Made by a program: the position numbers and the translations under genes. Under the pieces are notes generated by a model, which made no database searches, was not told the origin of the DNA, and saw only the letters and a list, made by a program, of their open reading frames with translations. From the NCBI GenBank assembly GCA_964580725.1, contig CAZOLV010000017.1, forward strand, positions 1-64,000: a DNA stretch of 64,000 nucleotides, written 5' to 3'. Shown in pieces: positions 27,822-35,266 of the stretch. Positions within the stretch are counted from its first letter, which is position 1. Every line of letters starts with the position of its first letter. This DNA is from Amarolinea sp964580725 (GTDB lineage Bacteria; Chloroflexota; Anaerolineae; SSC4; Amarolineaceae).

Positions 27822-28766
27822 CTACAAAATCCGCTTGCCGAGCAGCGAACAGATCAAGTCCACCGCCAGTTCAGCGGTCTTGTTGCCATGATCGAGAATC
27901 GGGTTGATCTCCACCACATCGAGCGATCCCACGCGGCCCGCCTCGGCCAGCAGTTCCATCAACAGATGCGCCTCGCGAAAGCTCAGCCCGCCGGGAACCG
28001 GCGTACCCACGCCTGGGGCAAAGTCGGGATCGAGCGCATCCATGTCCAGGCTGACATGCAGGCGCGGAAAGGCCGCCAGCCGGTCGAGCGCCCGGCGCGC
28101 CACCCGCGCCATGCCCTGCTCGTCAATCTCGCGCATGGTGAAGGTGGTGATCTGGCTGCCGGCCAGCGCCTGGCGCTCCGCCCGATCCAGATCGCGCACG
28201 CCGATCATCACGACCTGCGCCGGGCTGAGCTGGCTGCGCCGGCCGATGGCCGTCAGCGCCGGCGCGCCGCGCCCAAGCAGCGCCGCGACCGGCATCCCGT
28301 GCACGTTGCCGCTGGGCGTCGTCTCCACTGTGTTGAAATCGGCGTGGGCGTCAATCCACAACAGGCCCATGGGGCCGGCGCTGCCGATGCCCGCCGCAGT
28401 TCCCAGGGCAATCGAATGGTCGCCGCCCAGAAAGATCGGCAGGCAAGCAGGATCGGCCAACGCCGCTGCCCGCTCGCACAGTTCCTGAGCGACCTGCACG
28501 ATGGCGGGCAGATGGCGCAGGCCGTGACTGATGCGGTCGGTCGCCGTTGCAACCGTCGCCCCGCCCACTGTCGCTTCTGGCACCGGCACATTGAGGTTGC
28601 CGTCGTCCTGCACCCTGTAGCCCAGGCGCTCCAGGTGCGCCTGCAGCCCGGCGTAGCGAATGGCGCTTGGCCCCATGTCCACGCCGCGGCGCTGCTGTCC
28701 CAGGTCCATCGGCGCACCGACGATGTGAACGATTCGGTCGGCGGCGGGATCGGGCTGTTGGCGCAT
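27822..28766 (-). CDS. rocF: Arginase
   Basis: Hydrolyses L-arginine to ornithine and urea with a two-manganese centre, 314 aa, cytoplasmic. Metal ligands are H117 (GGDHS), D139/H141/D143 (WIDAHADF) and the two aspartates of SLDMDALDP. SGNVHGMPV is the signature that separates arginase from agmatinase. The ATG at 28766 follows a GGGGGGA ribosome site; an ATG 18 bases earlier at 28784 is the alternative. It directly follows the GTPase-like gene, so the two are co-transcribed. Confidence 0.93.
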   Translation of the reverse strand: MRQQPDPAADRIVHIVGAPMDLGQQRRGVDMGPSAIRYAGLQAHLERLGYRVQDDGNLNVPVPEATVGGATVATATDRISHGLRHLPAIVQVAQELCERAAALADPACLPIFLGGDHSIALGTAAGIGSAGPMGLLWIDAHADFNTVETTPSGNVHGMPVAALLGRGAPALTAIGRRSQLSPAQVVMIGVRDLDRAERQALAGSQITTFTMREIDEQGMARVARRALDRLAAFPRLHVSLDMDALDPDFAPGVGTPVPGGLSFREAHLLMELLAEAGRVGSLDVVEINPILDHGNKTAELAVDLICSLLGKRIL

Positions 28767-28784
28767 GGTTCCCCCCTTGCCCAA

Positions 28785-30101
28785 TCAAGCGGGCAGTCTG
28801 GCCAGTGCATCCGCCAACGTGGGGCTGCCGATTTCCTGCAGCTCATAGCCCACCCGCTGCGCCGGCCGCTCGATGCGCACCACGCGCGTCAGGTCAATCG
28901 GCGTCGCCACGATCACCAGGTCGCATGGCGTGCTGTTGATCGTCGCTTCCAGATCGGCCACCTGCGCCTCGCCATAGCCCATGGCCGGCAGCACAGGGCC
29001 GGTGCGGGGATACTTCGCATAGGTCTCGGCCAGCGAGCGCACCGCATACGGCCGCGGATCAATGATCTCGCTGGCGCCAAAACGCCGCGCCGCCACCACG
29101 CCGGCGCCGTAGGCCATGTCGCCGTGCGTCAGCGTCGGGCCATCCTCCACCACCAGCACCCGGCGTCCGGCAATCGCCGCCGGATCGCTCACGCTGATCG
29201 GCGACGCCGCCTCCACGATCAGCGCATGCGGGTTGACGCTGCGCACACTCTCCCGCACCCGGCTGATCGGTTCCAGGTCGGCGGTGTCAATCTTGTTGAT
29301 CACCACCACATCGGCCAGCCGCAGATTGGTCTCGCCGGGGTGATAGCGCAGCTCGTGCCCGGCGCGGTGCGGGTCGGCCACCACGATGAAGAGATCGGGC
29401 TTGTAGAACGGAAAATCGTTGTTGCCGCCATCCCAAACAATCACGTCGGCCTCTTCCTCGGCGGCGCGCAGGATGCGCTCGTAGTCCACCCCCGCATAGA
29501 CCACCACCCCGCGATCCAGGTGCGGTTCGTACTCCTCGCGCTCCTCGATCGTGCAGCGATGGGCGTCCAGGTCAGCATAGCTGGCAAAACGCTGGCAGGC
29601 CTGCTGCACCAGATCGCCGTAGGGCATCGGGTGACGCACGACCGCCACCTTCTTGCCCTGGGCACGCAGCAAGTCGCAGACGCGGCGCGTGGTTTGACTC
29701 TTACCGGAGCCGGTGCGCACGGCGCCAATGGCCACCACCGGCTTGCGCGCCTGCAGCATCGTGGCGTGCGGCCCCATCAAACGGAAATCGGCGCCTGCCG
29801 CCAGCGCCTGCGACGCCTTGTGCATCACCGTCTCGTGCGAAACGTCGCTATAGGCAAACACCACCTGATCCACCGCCAGCGTTGCAATCAGGCGGTTCAG
29901 GTCGGCCTCAGAGAAAATGGGAATTCCTGCTGGATAGAGCGGACCGGCCAGGGCGGCCGGATAACGGCGGTCTTCGATATTGGGGATCTGCGTCGCCGTG
30001 AAGGCAACCACCTCATAGTCGGGGCGGCTGCGAAAGTAGACGTTGAAGTTGTGAAAATCGCGCCCCGCGGCGCCCATGATCAGAACTCGCTGTTTCGCCA
30101 T
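28785..30101 (-). CDS. Cyclic 2,3-diphosphoglycerate synthetase-like GTPase
   Basis: 438 aa. The N-terminal Rossmann-like part begins RVLIMGAAGRDFHNFNVYFR. The P-loop is GAVRTGSGKSQTTR (about 126-139), followed by VIVWDGGNNDFPFYKPDL and a GTPase-like VVINKIDTAD. Proteins of this build are annotated as cyclic 2,3-diphosphoglycerate synthetase after the archaeal enzyme that makes a thermoadaptive solute, but most bacterial members are uncharacterised. An AAGGAGC site precedes the ATG. Its stop is one base from the longer arginase start, so it heads the arginase/acyl-CoA synthetase cluster. A link to arginine metabolism is suggested only by position. Confidence 0.82.
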   Translation of the reverse strand: MAKQRVLIMGAAGRDFHNFNVYFRSRPDYEVVAFTATQIPNIEDRRYPAALAGPLYPAGIPIFSEADLNRLIATLAVDQVVFAYSDVSHETVMHKASQALAAGADFRLMGPHATMLQARKPVVAIGAVRTGSGKSQTTRRVCDLLRAQGKKVAVVRHPMPYGDLVQQACQRFASYADLDAHRCTIEEREEYEPHLDRGVVVYAGVDYERILRAAEEEADVIVWDGGNNDFPFYKPDLFIVVADPHRAGHELRYHPGETNLRLADVVVINKIDTADLEPISRVRESVRSVNPHALIVEAASPISVSDPAAIAGRRVLVVEDGPTLTHGDMAYGAGVVAARRFGASEIIDPRPYAVRSLAETYAKYPRTGPVLPAMGYGEAQVADLEATINSTPCDLVIVATPIDLTRVVRIERPAQRVGYELQEIGSPTLADALARLPA

Positions 30102-30163
30102 CGAACATTGCTCCTTCTGTCTTTTCTTGGCAGCGGGCGACCCGACCCGTCAGGTTGCTTTGT

Positions 30164-30613
30164 TTACCGCGCCGCCGTCTTCTTCTGCGCCAGCGCCGTC
30201 TGCACCGCCCCAGAGCGCGTCACGATACTGCCGAGCACGCCGTTGACGAACCGAGGGCTGCTGTCGCTGCCGAAATCTTTGGCCATCTCGATCGCTTCGT
30301 TGATCACCACCTTCATCGGCGCATCGTGCGTGATGGCCATCTCGCACAACGCCATGCGCAACAGATTGCGGTCAATCGTCGCCACCTGCTCCAATGGCCA
30401 CTCCGGCGCATGTTGCTGGATGATCGCATCGAGCCGCTCCCGGTGCTCGAGCACGCTGAAGAAGAGCCGCCGCACATACGATTCCCCATCGCCGCTGGGT
30501 GGCGCATCGGCCAGGCGATTTTCGATCACCTGCTGCGGGTCATGATGAACCATGTCGGTCTCATACAGCGCCTGCAACACCATGATGCGGGCTTGCCGCC
30601 TTGCCGCCTTCAT
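30164..30613 (-). CDS. nusB: Transcription antitermination factor NusB
   Basis: 149-aa all-helical RNA-binding factor that binds boxA with S10 during rRNA antitermination. It has RRQARIMVLQALYETD at the start and the conserved C-terminal helix region VVINEAIEMAKDFGSDSSPRF followed by VNGVLG. The length is normal. Its ATG overlaps the asp23 stop by 4 bp (ATGA), with GGGAG upstream. The asp23-nusB order is the one known from Firmicutes. Confidence 0.95.
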   Translation of the reverse strand: MKAARRQARIMVLQALYETDMVHHDPQQVIENRLADAPPSGDGESYVRRLFFSVLEHRERLDAIIQQHAPEWPLEQVATIDRNLLRMALCEMAITHDAPMKVVINEAIEMAKDFGSDSSPRFVNGVLGSIVTRSGAVQTALAQKKTAAR

Positions 30614-31017
30614 GCCCCTGCTCCCAGTTCGACATCTTCGACGTGCACATTGACCTCGCGCACTTTCATGTCAACCATCGTCTGCAAGGCACGCGCCACC
30701 TCGGCCTGCAGCGCCTGCGCCAGCTCGCGCACATTGACCTGGCTCGACACAACCAGCCGCACATCAACCGTTGCCTGGTTGTCCTGGCCGATCTCCAGCC
30801 GCACACCTTCGGCGCTCGCCACGCGTCCCCGCAGCGCGCCGCGGCGTCGCGGCGTCCGTCGTTGGGACAGGCGAACCACCCCCGGCTGGCTCGTCGCCGC
30901 CTGGCGCACGATCGTCAGCAGCACTTCTGGCGCCACCATGATGCGGCCCAAACGCCCACCGCTGCCTTCCGGCGCCGGCGTCGCAAAGAACTCCGATGTC
31001 TCTCGCGCTTGTTTCAT
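30610..31017 (-). CDS. Asp23/Gls24 family protein (first copy)
   Basis: 135-aa cytoplasmic protein of the Asp23/Gls24 envelope-stress family. The domain runs from GRIMVAPEVLLTIVRQAA, with VSSQVNVRELAQALQAEVAR, to VREVNVHVEDVEL at the end. The insertion SQRRTPRRRGALRGRVAS makes it unusually basic in the middle. The start at 31017 is chosen because the family begins shortly after; the frame to 31077 is rejected. It overlaps nusB by 4 bp. Confidence 0.85.
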   Translation of the reverse strand: MKQARETSEFFATPAPEGSGGRLGRIMVAPEVLLTIVRQAATSQPGVVRLSQRRTPRRRGALRGRVASAEGVRLEIGQDNQATVDVRLVVSSQVNVRELAQALQAEVARALQTMVDMKVREVNVHVEDVELGAGA

Positions 31018-31089
31018 GGCATCATTTCCCCACCTGCGTTCAGCCGCTTTGATTGGAGCCGCTTGGATCAGAACCACCGCCGTCGGCCC

Positions 31090-31839
31090 CTATTGCATCA
31101 CCAACCCGCCGTCCACACTGAGTACCTGCCCCGTGATGAAACTGGCCCCGCTGGAAGCAAAGAAAGCGACCGCTTCTGCCACATCTTCGCACGTGCCCAG
31201 GCGTCCGAGCGGCGTTGCCGCAATGGCCTGCTGGCGCGCTTCCTCAGGCAACACATCGGTCAGCGCCGTTGGGATGAAACCCGGCGCAATCGCGTTCACC
31301 GTCACCTGCCGTGAACCAACCTCCTTCGCCAGGCTCTTGGTAAAACCGATGATGCCTGCCTTGGAAGCCGCATAGTTGGTTTGACCCGCCGCCCCCGCCA
31401 GGCCAACCACCGAAGTGATGTTGATGATACGTCCTGCACGCTGCTTCAGCATCGGGCGCAACACCGCCTTGGCGCAATTGTAAGCGCTCTTCAGATTGGT
31501 CGTCATCACGGTGTCCCAATCTTCGGGCTTCATCATCATGATCAGAGTATCGCGCGTCGTACCGGCGTTGTTGACCAAAATATCAATGCGCCCAAATGCG
31601 TTCAACGTCGCCTTGACCAGCGCATTCGCCTCGTCCGTCACGCTCACATCGGCCTGCACCACGAGCGCCTGGCCGCCAATCGCCTGAATCTGCGCTGCCA
31701 CCGCCTCTGCTTCAGACGCGCTGGCGCGATGGTTGATCACCACCTTCGCCCCACGTTCCGCCAACAGACGGGCAATCGCCGCGCCGATTCCGCGCGACGC
31801 GCCGGTGACAAGCGCAACCTGACCATCGAGTCTGTTCAT
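31090..31839 (-). CDS. fabG: 3-oxoacyl-[acyl-carrier-protein] reductase
   Basis: NADPH-dependent short-chain dehydrogenase that reduces 3-oxoacyl-ACP in fatty acid elongation, 249 aa, tetrameric and cytoplasmic. The cofactor motif TGASRGIG is at 12-19, NNAG at 90-93, and the catalytic residues are S143, Y156 and K160 (YAASK). GAGGGAG precedes the ATG. It follows fabD in a minus-strand fatty-acid cluster, which supports FabG over a generic SDR. The acyl carrier protein gene often found next is absent here. Confidence 0.94.
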   Translation of the reverse strand: MNRLDGQVALVTGASRGIGAAIARLLAERGAKVVINHRASASEAEAVAAQIQAIGGQALVVQADVSVTDEANALVKATLNAFGRIDILVNNAGTTRDTLIMMMKPEDWDTVMTTNLKSAYNCAKAVLRPMLKQRAGRIINITSVVGLAGAAGQTNYAASKAGIIGFTKSLAKEVGSRQVTVNAIAPGFIPTALTDVLPEEARQQAIAATPLGRLGTCEDVAEAVAFFASSGASFITGQVLSVDGGLVMQ

Positions 31840-31884
31840 CGTCTCCCTCGGCCACCTTTCCTCATCTCCGTCGCGGCGCCCGCC

Positions 31885-32841
31885 TCAGCCAAGCCGCGCC
31901 CGCAACGCCTCCACGCCGGCCGCATCACTCACCGCCAGCGCCTCCGCCTCTTTGGCAATGCGCTTGACCAACCCGGTCAGCACGCTGCCCGCGCCCAGTT
32001 CCACAAAGAGATTGACCCCGGCGTTGGCCATCATGCGCACCGAGTCTTCCCAACGCACACCCGCCGTCAGTTGTCCCACCAGTTCACGCTGGATCTCGGC
32101 CTTCTGCGTCAGCGGCGTCGCCGTGATGTTGCTGACCACCGGCACGCTTGGCGCCCGCAGCGAAGTTGCCAGAATCGCACGCTCCATCTCCACGGCGGCC
32201 GGCGCCATCAGCGGCGAATGCGCCGCAATGCTGATCGGCAGTCGCACCGACTTGCGCGCCCCGCGACCGCGCGCCAGTTCCAACGCAGCCGCCAGCGACG
32301 CCTCATCACCCGAAATCACCACCTGACCAGGGCTGTTGTAGTTGGCCACCTGCACCACGCCCCCCGTGGCCGCCCGCGCCTCGGCGCAGATCACATCCAC
32401 CAGCGCAGCATCCAGGGCGATGATTGCCGCCATGCCGCCAGGCGCAGTCTCGTCGGCCTGACCCATCAGTTGGCCGCGCAGACGCACCAGCCGCAGCGCA
32501 TCGCCGAAGCTCAAAACATCGGCCGCCACCAGTGCGCTGTATTCGCCCAGGCTGTGCCCCGCCGTAAAAAGGGCCGGCGGCAGTGCGCCGAGCGCCGCTG
32601 TCAGCGCCCTCAGCGCCGCCACGCTCGTCGTCAGCAGCGCCGGCTGTGTATTGATCGTATCATTGAGCGCCTCGGCTGGTCCCTGAAAACAAAGTTCGGA
32701 CAGCCCAAAGCCAAGCGTCTCGTCGGCCTCGGCGAAAACGGCGGCCGCCTCCGGGTACGCCGCCGCCAACGCCTGCCCCATCCCAACCGTCTGTGAACCC
32801 TGGCCGGGAAAGACGTATGCAATGCTAACAGTTTGTGGCAT
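31885..32841 (-). CDS. fabD: Malonyl-CoA:ACP transacylase
   Basis: Transfers malonyl from CoA to ACP, 318 aa, cytoplasmic. It has FPGQGSQ at 11-17, the catalytic serine S97 in GHSLGEYSAL, and a histidine late in IAAHSPLMAPA. The start at 32841 (MPQTVSIAYVFPGQGSQ) fits the family; no strong ribosome site precedes it. It lies upstream of fabG on the same strand. The usual fabH and plsX between rpmF and fabD are absent, and a hairpin repeat occupies the gap instead. Confidence 0.94.
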   Translation of the reverse strand: MPQTVSIAYVFPGQGSQTVGMGQALAAAYPEAAAVFAEADETLGFGLSELCFQGPAEALNDTINTQPALLTTSVAALRALTAALGALPPALFTAGHSLGEYSALVAADVLSFGDALRLVRLRGQLMGQADETAPGGMAAIIALDAALVDVICAEARAATGGVVQVANYNSPGQVVISGDEASLAAALELARGRGARKSVRLPISIAAHSPLMAPAAVEMERAILATSLRAPSVPVVSNITATPLTQKAEIQRELVGQLTAGVRWEDSVRMMANAGVNLFVELGAGSVLTGLVKRIAKEAEALAVSDAAGVEALRARLG

Positions 32842-32917
32842 CGTTGTGGATCGAACCTGAAAAGCAAACAGCGAGCAAGGTCCGCGCTTGCGTCCAATCA
32901 ATCAGCAAACTAACAAG

Positions 32918-32971
32918 AGAAACCGGGTTCTGACCAAAAAACCTGTTTTGTTTTGGCAGAAACCCGGTTCC
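32918..32971. repeat. GAAACCGGGTT hairpin element
   Basis: GAAACCGGGTTCTGACCAAAA pairs imperfectly with TTTTGGCAGAAACCCGGTTC around ACCTGTTTTG. It lies between rpmF and fabD and could act as a terminator or a repeat element. Only one copy is in the window. Confidence 0.7.
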
Positions 32972-33028
32972 CCGCCCGCGCCAGCGGCGAGAATGAACGC
33001 GCTGGGCGCTCTGTGCATCCCTTCTGGC

Positions 33029-33238
33029 TCAAGAGCGATCGTTCGACTTCTTGGGCTTCTCTACTTGCTTCACAACCTCAACGCCCTTATAGTAACCGCA
33101 GCTCGGACACACCTGATGCGCCAGGCGCGGCGTCTTGCAGTGTGGGCATTCGACCAGGTTGGGCAGCGTAATCGCATCATGTGCACGGCGGCGATGCGTC
33201 CGACCGTGCGAAAACCGTCGTTTCGTCAAAGGCGGCAT
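33029..33238 (-). CDS. rpmF: Ribosomal protein bL32
   Basis: 69-aa 50S subunit protein. The basic N-terminus PPLTKRRFSHGRTHRRRAHD is followed by a zinc knuckle CPHC-x9-CPSC (PHCKTPRLAHQVCPSCGYYK). It is slightly long at the C-terminus, with a lysine-rich tail. AAGGAGAT precedes the ATG. It follows yceD, the standard pairing, but a repeat-associated assembly gap separates them. Confidence 0.95.
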   Translation of the reverse strand: MPPLTKRRFSHGRTHRRRAHDAITLPNLVECPHCKTPRLAHQVCPSCGYYKGVEVVKQVEKPKKSNDRS

Positions 33239-33263
33239 GGAATAGAATCTCCTTCTTTCTTCT

Positions 33264-33363
33264 NNNNNNNNNNNNNNNNNNNNNNNNNNNNNNNNNNNNN
33301 NNNNNNNNNNNNNNNNNNNNNNNNNNNNNNNNNNNNNNNNNNNNNNNNNNNNNNNNNNNNNNN
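33264..33363. other. Assembly gap (100 N) in a tandem repeat
   Basis: Exactly 100 N, the placeholder for a gap of unknown size. It is flanked on the right by six copies of an 11-bp repeat, so the true length is not known. Confidence 0.98.
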
Positions 33364-33429
33364 AGCTTTCTTCTAGCTTTCTTCTAGCTTTCTTCTAGCT
33401 TTCTTCTAGCTTTCTTCTAGCTTTCTTCT
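33364..33429. repeat. 11-bp tandem repeat AGCTTTCTTCT
   Basis: Six exact consecutive copies directly beside the N gap. Pyrimidine-rich sequence continues on the other side of the gap (CTTCTTTCTTCT), so the array probably spans it. Confidence 0.95.
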
Positions 33430-33479
33430 GTGTACGTAATTCTCGTTCTGCCAACGTCGTCATTCGTCTCTTGTTGGCC

Positions 33480-34025
33480 TTATCGAGCATCTCGCAGCAG
33501 GCGGCTCAGGGCCGCCCAACGCGGGTCTACCGACTCGGAGCGGCAACTGCAAAGGCCTTCGTTCAGGTCCTGACCGCAACTTGGGCACAAGCCCCGGCAG
33601 TCTGACCGGCACAGAGCGACCGGCTCGGTCGCCAGCAACAGGTCCTGCCGGATGATCTCTTCCAGGTTCAGGATATGCTGCGCACTGATCAGCAGCGCCG
33701 CGTCGGTCTCAGCATCCACCACCAGCGTCGCCCCGGTCAACACATCAATCGTTGACTTGAATTCTTCCTCGATCTCGAACTCCGTCGCCAGTTCGACCGG
33801 CTTCAGGCAGCGTTTGCAGTCTGTCTGCACCGTCGTCCGGAGCTGACCGGTCGCCAGCACGCCGCCCGGAATGTGCAACAGTTGCACCCGTCCCGTCAAC
33901 GGCGCGACCAGCCGCAAATCGGACACCAGTTCGCGCACATCCTCATTCAATTGGTAACGCCGCGTGGCCCCAACCGGCTCTTTGAGCAGTTGAGCCACAT
34001 TGAACTCAAGATCCATCACAGCCAT
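33480..34025 (-). CDS. yceD: YceD/DUF177 family protein
   Basis: 181 aa. This family is found next to rpmF in most bacteria and is linked to 23S rRNA or ribosome maturation. It has TDCKRCLKPVELATEFEIEE in the middle, with a CxxC pair, and a cysteine-rich tail LCRSDCRGLCPSCGQDLNEG ending CSC that probably binds zinc. GGGGGG precedes the ATG at 34025. It is co-oriented with rpmF. Confidence 0.9.
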   Translation of the reverse strand: MAVMDLEFNVAQLLKEPVGATRRYQLNEDVRELVSDLRLVAPLTGRVQLLHIPGGVLATGQLRTTVQTDCKRCLKPVELATEFEIEEEFKSTIDVLTGATLVVDAETDAALLISAQHILNLEEIIRQDLLLATEPVALCRSDCRGLCPSCGQDLNEGLCSCRSESVDPRWAALSRLLRDAR

Positions 34026-34110
34026 CTCAACCCCCCAGCTTCAGCCGGCGCAGCACATTATTATAGGCCACGAAACACCGCTCGTCAAAAAACTCCCGCT
34101 CACTCGCCCA

Positions 34111-34551
34111 CTACCCCTTCAACACCTCCACCCCATTCCGCACTTCTGTCAACATTCTCTCCAAATGCTCCCCAAGATTCTGCAACGTGCGCAGCGCGTA
34201 CTCGTCCGCATCGCTGGCCAACTGCGTCTTCTGCTGCTCGGCCTCCTGCATGATCACGGCCGCGCGCCGCCGGGCAGCCTGGGTCAGCTCATGCTCATTG
34301 ACCTGCTCCTGCGCCCGTTCACGCGCCCGCGCCGTGATGCGCTCCGATTCCTCTTTGGCCTGCGCCAGAATCCGGTCACGCTCCTGCAATGTGCGCTGCG
34401 CCTGTTTGATCACCTCCGGCGCTGTGATGCGCATCTGATTGATCAGACGCCACACCTCCTCCTCGCTCACAAGCAGACGATCCGTCAGGGGAATGCGTGG
34501 ACTGTTGCGCAAAATCTCCTCGAACTGATCTACAAGCTGCAAAATCTCCAT
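34111..34551 (-). CDS. Conserved coiled-coil protein next to coaD
   Basis: 146 aa, charged and helical. EVIKQAQRTLQERDRILAQ and the following EESERITARARERAQ segment predict a long coiled coil, reminiscent of ATP synthase b-subunit or DivIVA helices, but without a membrane segment. Proteins of this type beginning MxILxLVDxxEE occur beside coaD in Chloroflexota genomes as hypothetical proteins. GGGAGGATC precedes the ATG. A cytoskeletal or scaffold role is only a guess. Confidence 0.75.
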   Translation of the reverse strand: MEILQLVDQFEEILRNSPRIPLTDRLLVSEEEVWRLINQMRITAPEVIKQAQRTLQERDRILAQAKEESERITARARERAQEQVNEHELTQAARRRAAVIMQEAEQQKTQLASDADEYALRTLQNLGEHLERMLTEVRNGVEVLKG

Positions 34552-34584
34552 CGTTTCGATCCTCCCGCTGTGCTCTCGTCCGCC

Positions 34585-35100
34585 TTACGACGCCGCCCCT
34601 GCGGTTTTCGTCGCCTGAGCGGCTTCGTTAATCTTTCGTTGCAGCGCCTGGATCACATGCGGCGGCGTCAGATCGCTGATGGCTCCATCGAGAAAAGCCA
34701 CCTCTTTCAGAATCGTCGAACTGAGGTAGAGGTACTCCAGGCTCGTCATCAGCCCGACCGTTTCGATCCCAGGCTCCAGCTTCTTGTTGGTCATCGCTAG
34801 CTGAAACTCGAACTCGAAATCGGAAATGGCGCGCAAGCCGCGTACCACCACCTGTGCGCCGACGCGCCGCGCAAAATCAACCGTCAACCCGCTGTACAAC
34901 TGCACAGTGACATTGGGCAGATGCACAAGCGCCTCGCGCGTCATCTGGATGCGCTCGGCCGCGTCGAACAGCAGCCGCTTGGCAGGCCGGTCATACAGCC
35001 CCACCACCAGGTGCTCGAACAGCCCTGCCGCACGCGTGGCAATGTCAATGTGCCCGAAGTGAATCGGATCGAACGTTCCAGGATAAAGGGCGATCGTCAT
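34585..35100 (-). CDS. coaD: Pantetheine-phosphate adenylyltransferase
   Basis: Fourth step of coenzyme A synthesis, making dephospho-CoA from 4'-phosphopantetheine and ATP, 171 aa. It has YPGTFDPIHFGHIDI with the HxGH motif H14-H17, VVRGLRAISDFEFEFQLA, and the second nucleotidyltransferase motif LSSTILKE. The start at 35100 has AAGGACACC upstream and is the usual N-terminus. A tetranucleotide repeat lies between it and recG. Confidence 0.96.
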   Translation of the reverse strand: MTIALYPGTFDPIHFGHIDIATRAAGLFEHLVVGLYDRPAKRLLFDAAERIQMTREALVHLPNVTVQLYSGLTVDFARRVGAQVVVRGLRAISDFEFEFQLAMTNKKLEPGIETVGLMTSLEYLYLSSTILKEVAFLDGAISDLTPPHVIQALQRKINEAAQATKTAGAAS

Positions 35101-35147
35101 GGGTGTCCTTCTGTTCATCGAACTTTCCAATCAATCAGTCAATCAAT

Positions 35148-35232
35148 CATTCATTCATTCAGTCAGTCAGTCAGTCAGTCAGTCAATCAGTCAGTCAATC
35201 AGTCAGTCAATCAGTCAGTCAATCAATCAGCC
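35148..35232. repeat. Tetranucleotide repeat (TCAG/TCAA)
   Basis: Roughly twenty consecutive 4-bp units, mostly TCAG alternating with TCAA, in the gap between recG and coaD. The repeat lies upstream of coaD, so changes in length could alter its leader. Confidence 0.92.
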
Positions 35233-35266
35233 GCCGTTCAGAGGTTCGAATTTCCCAAGACGACGC

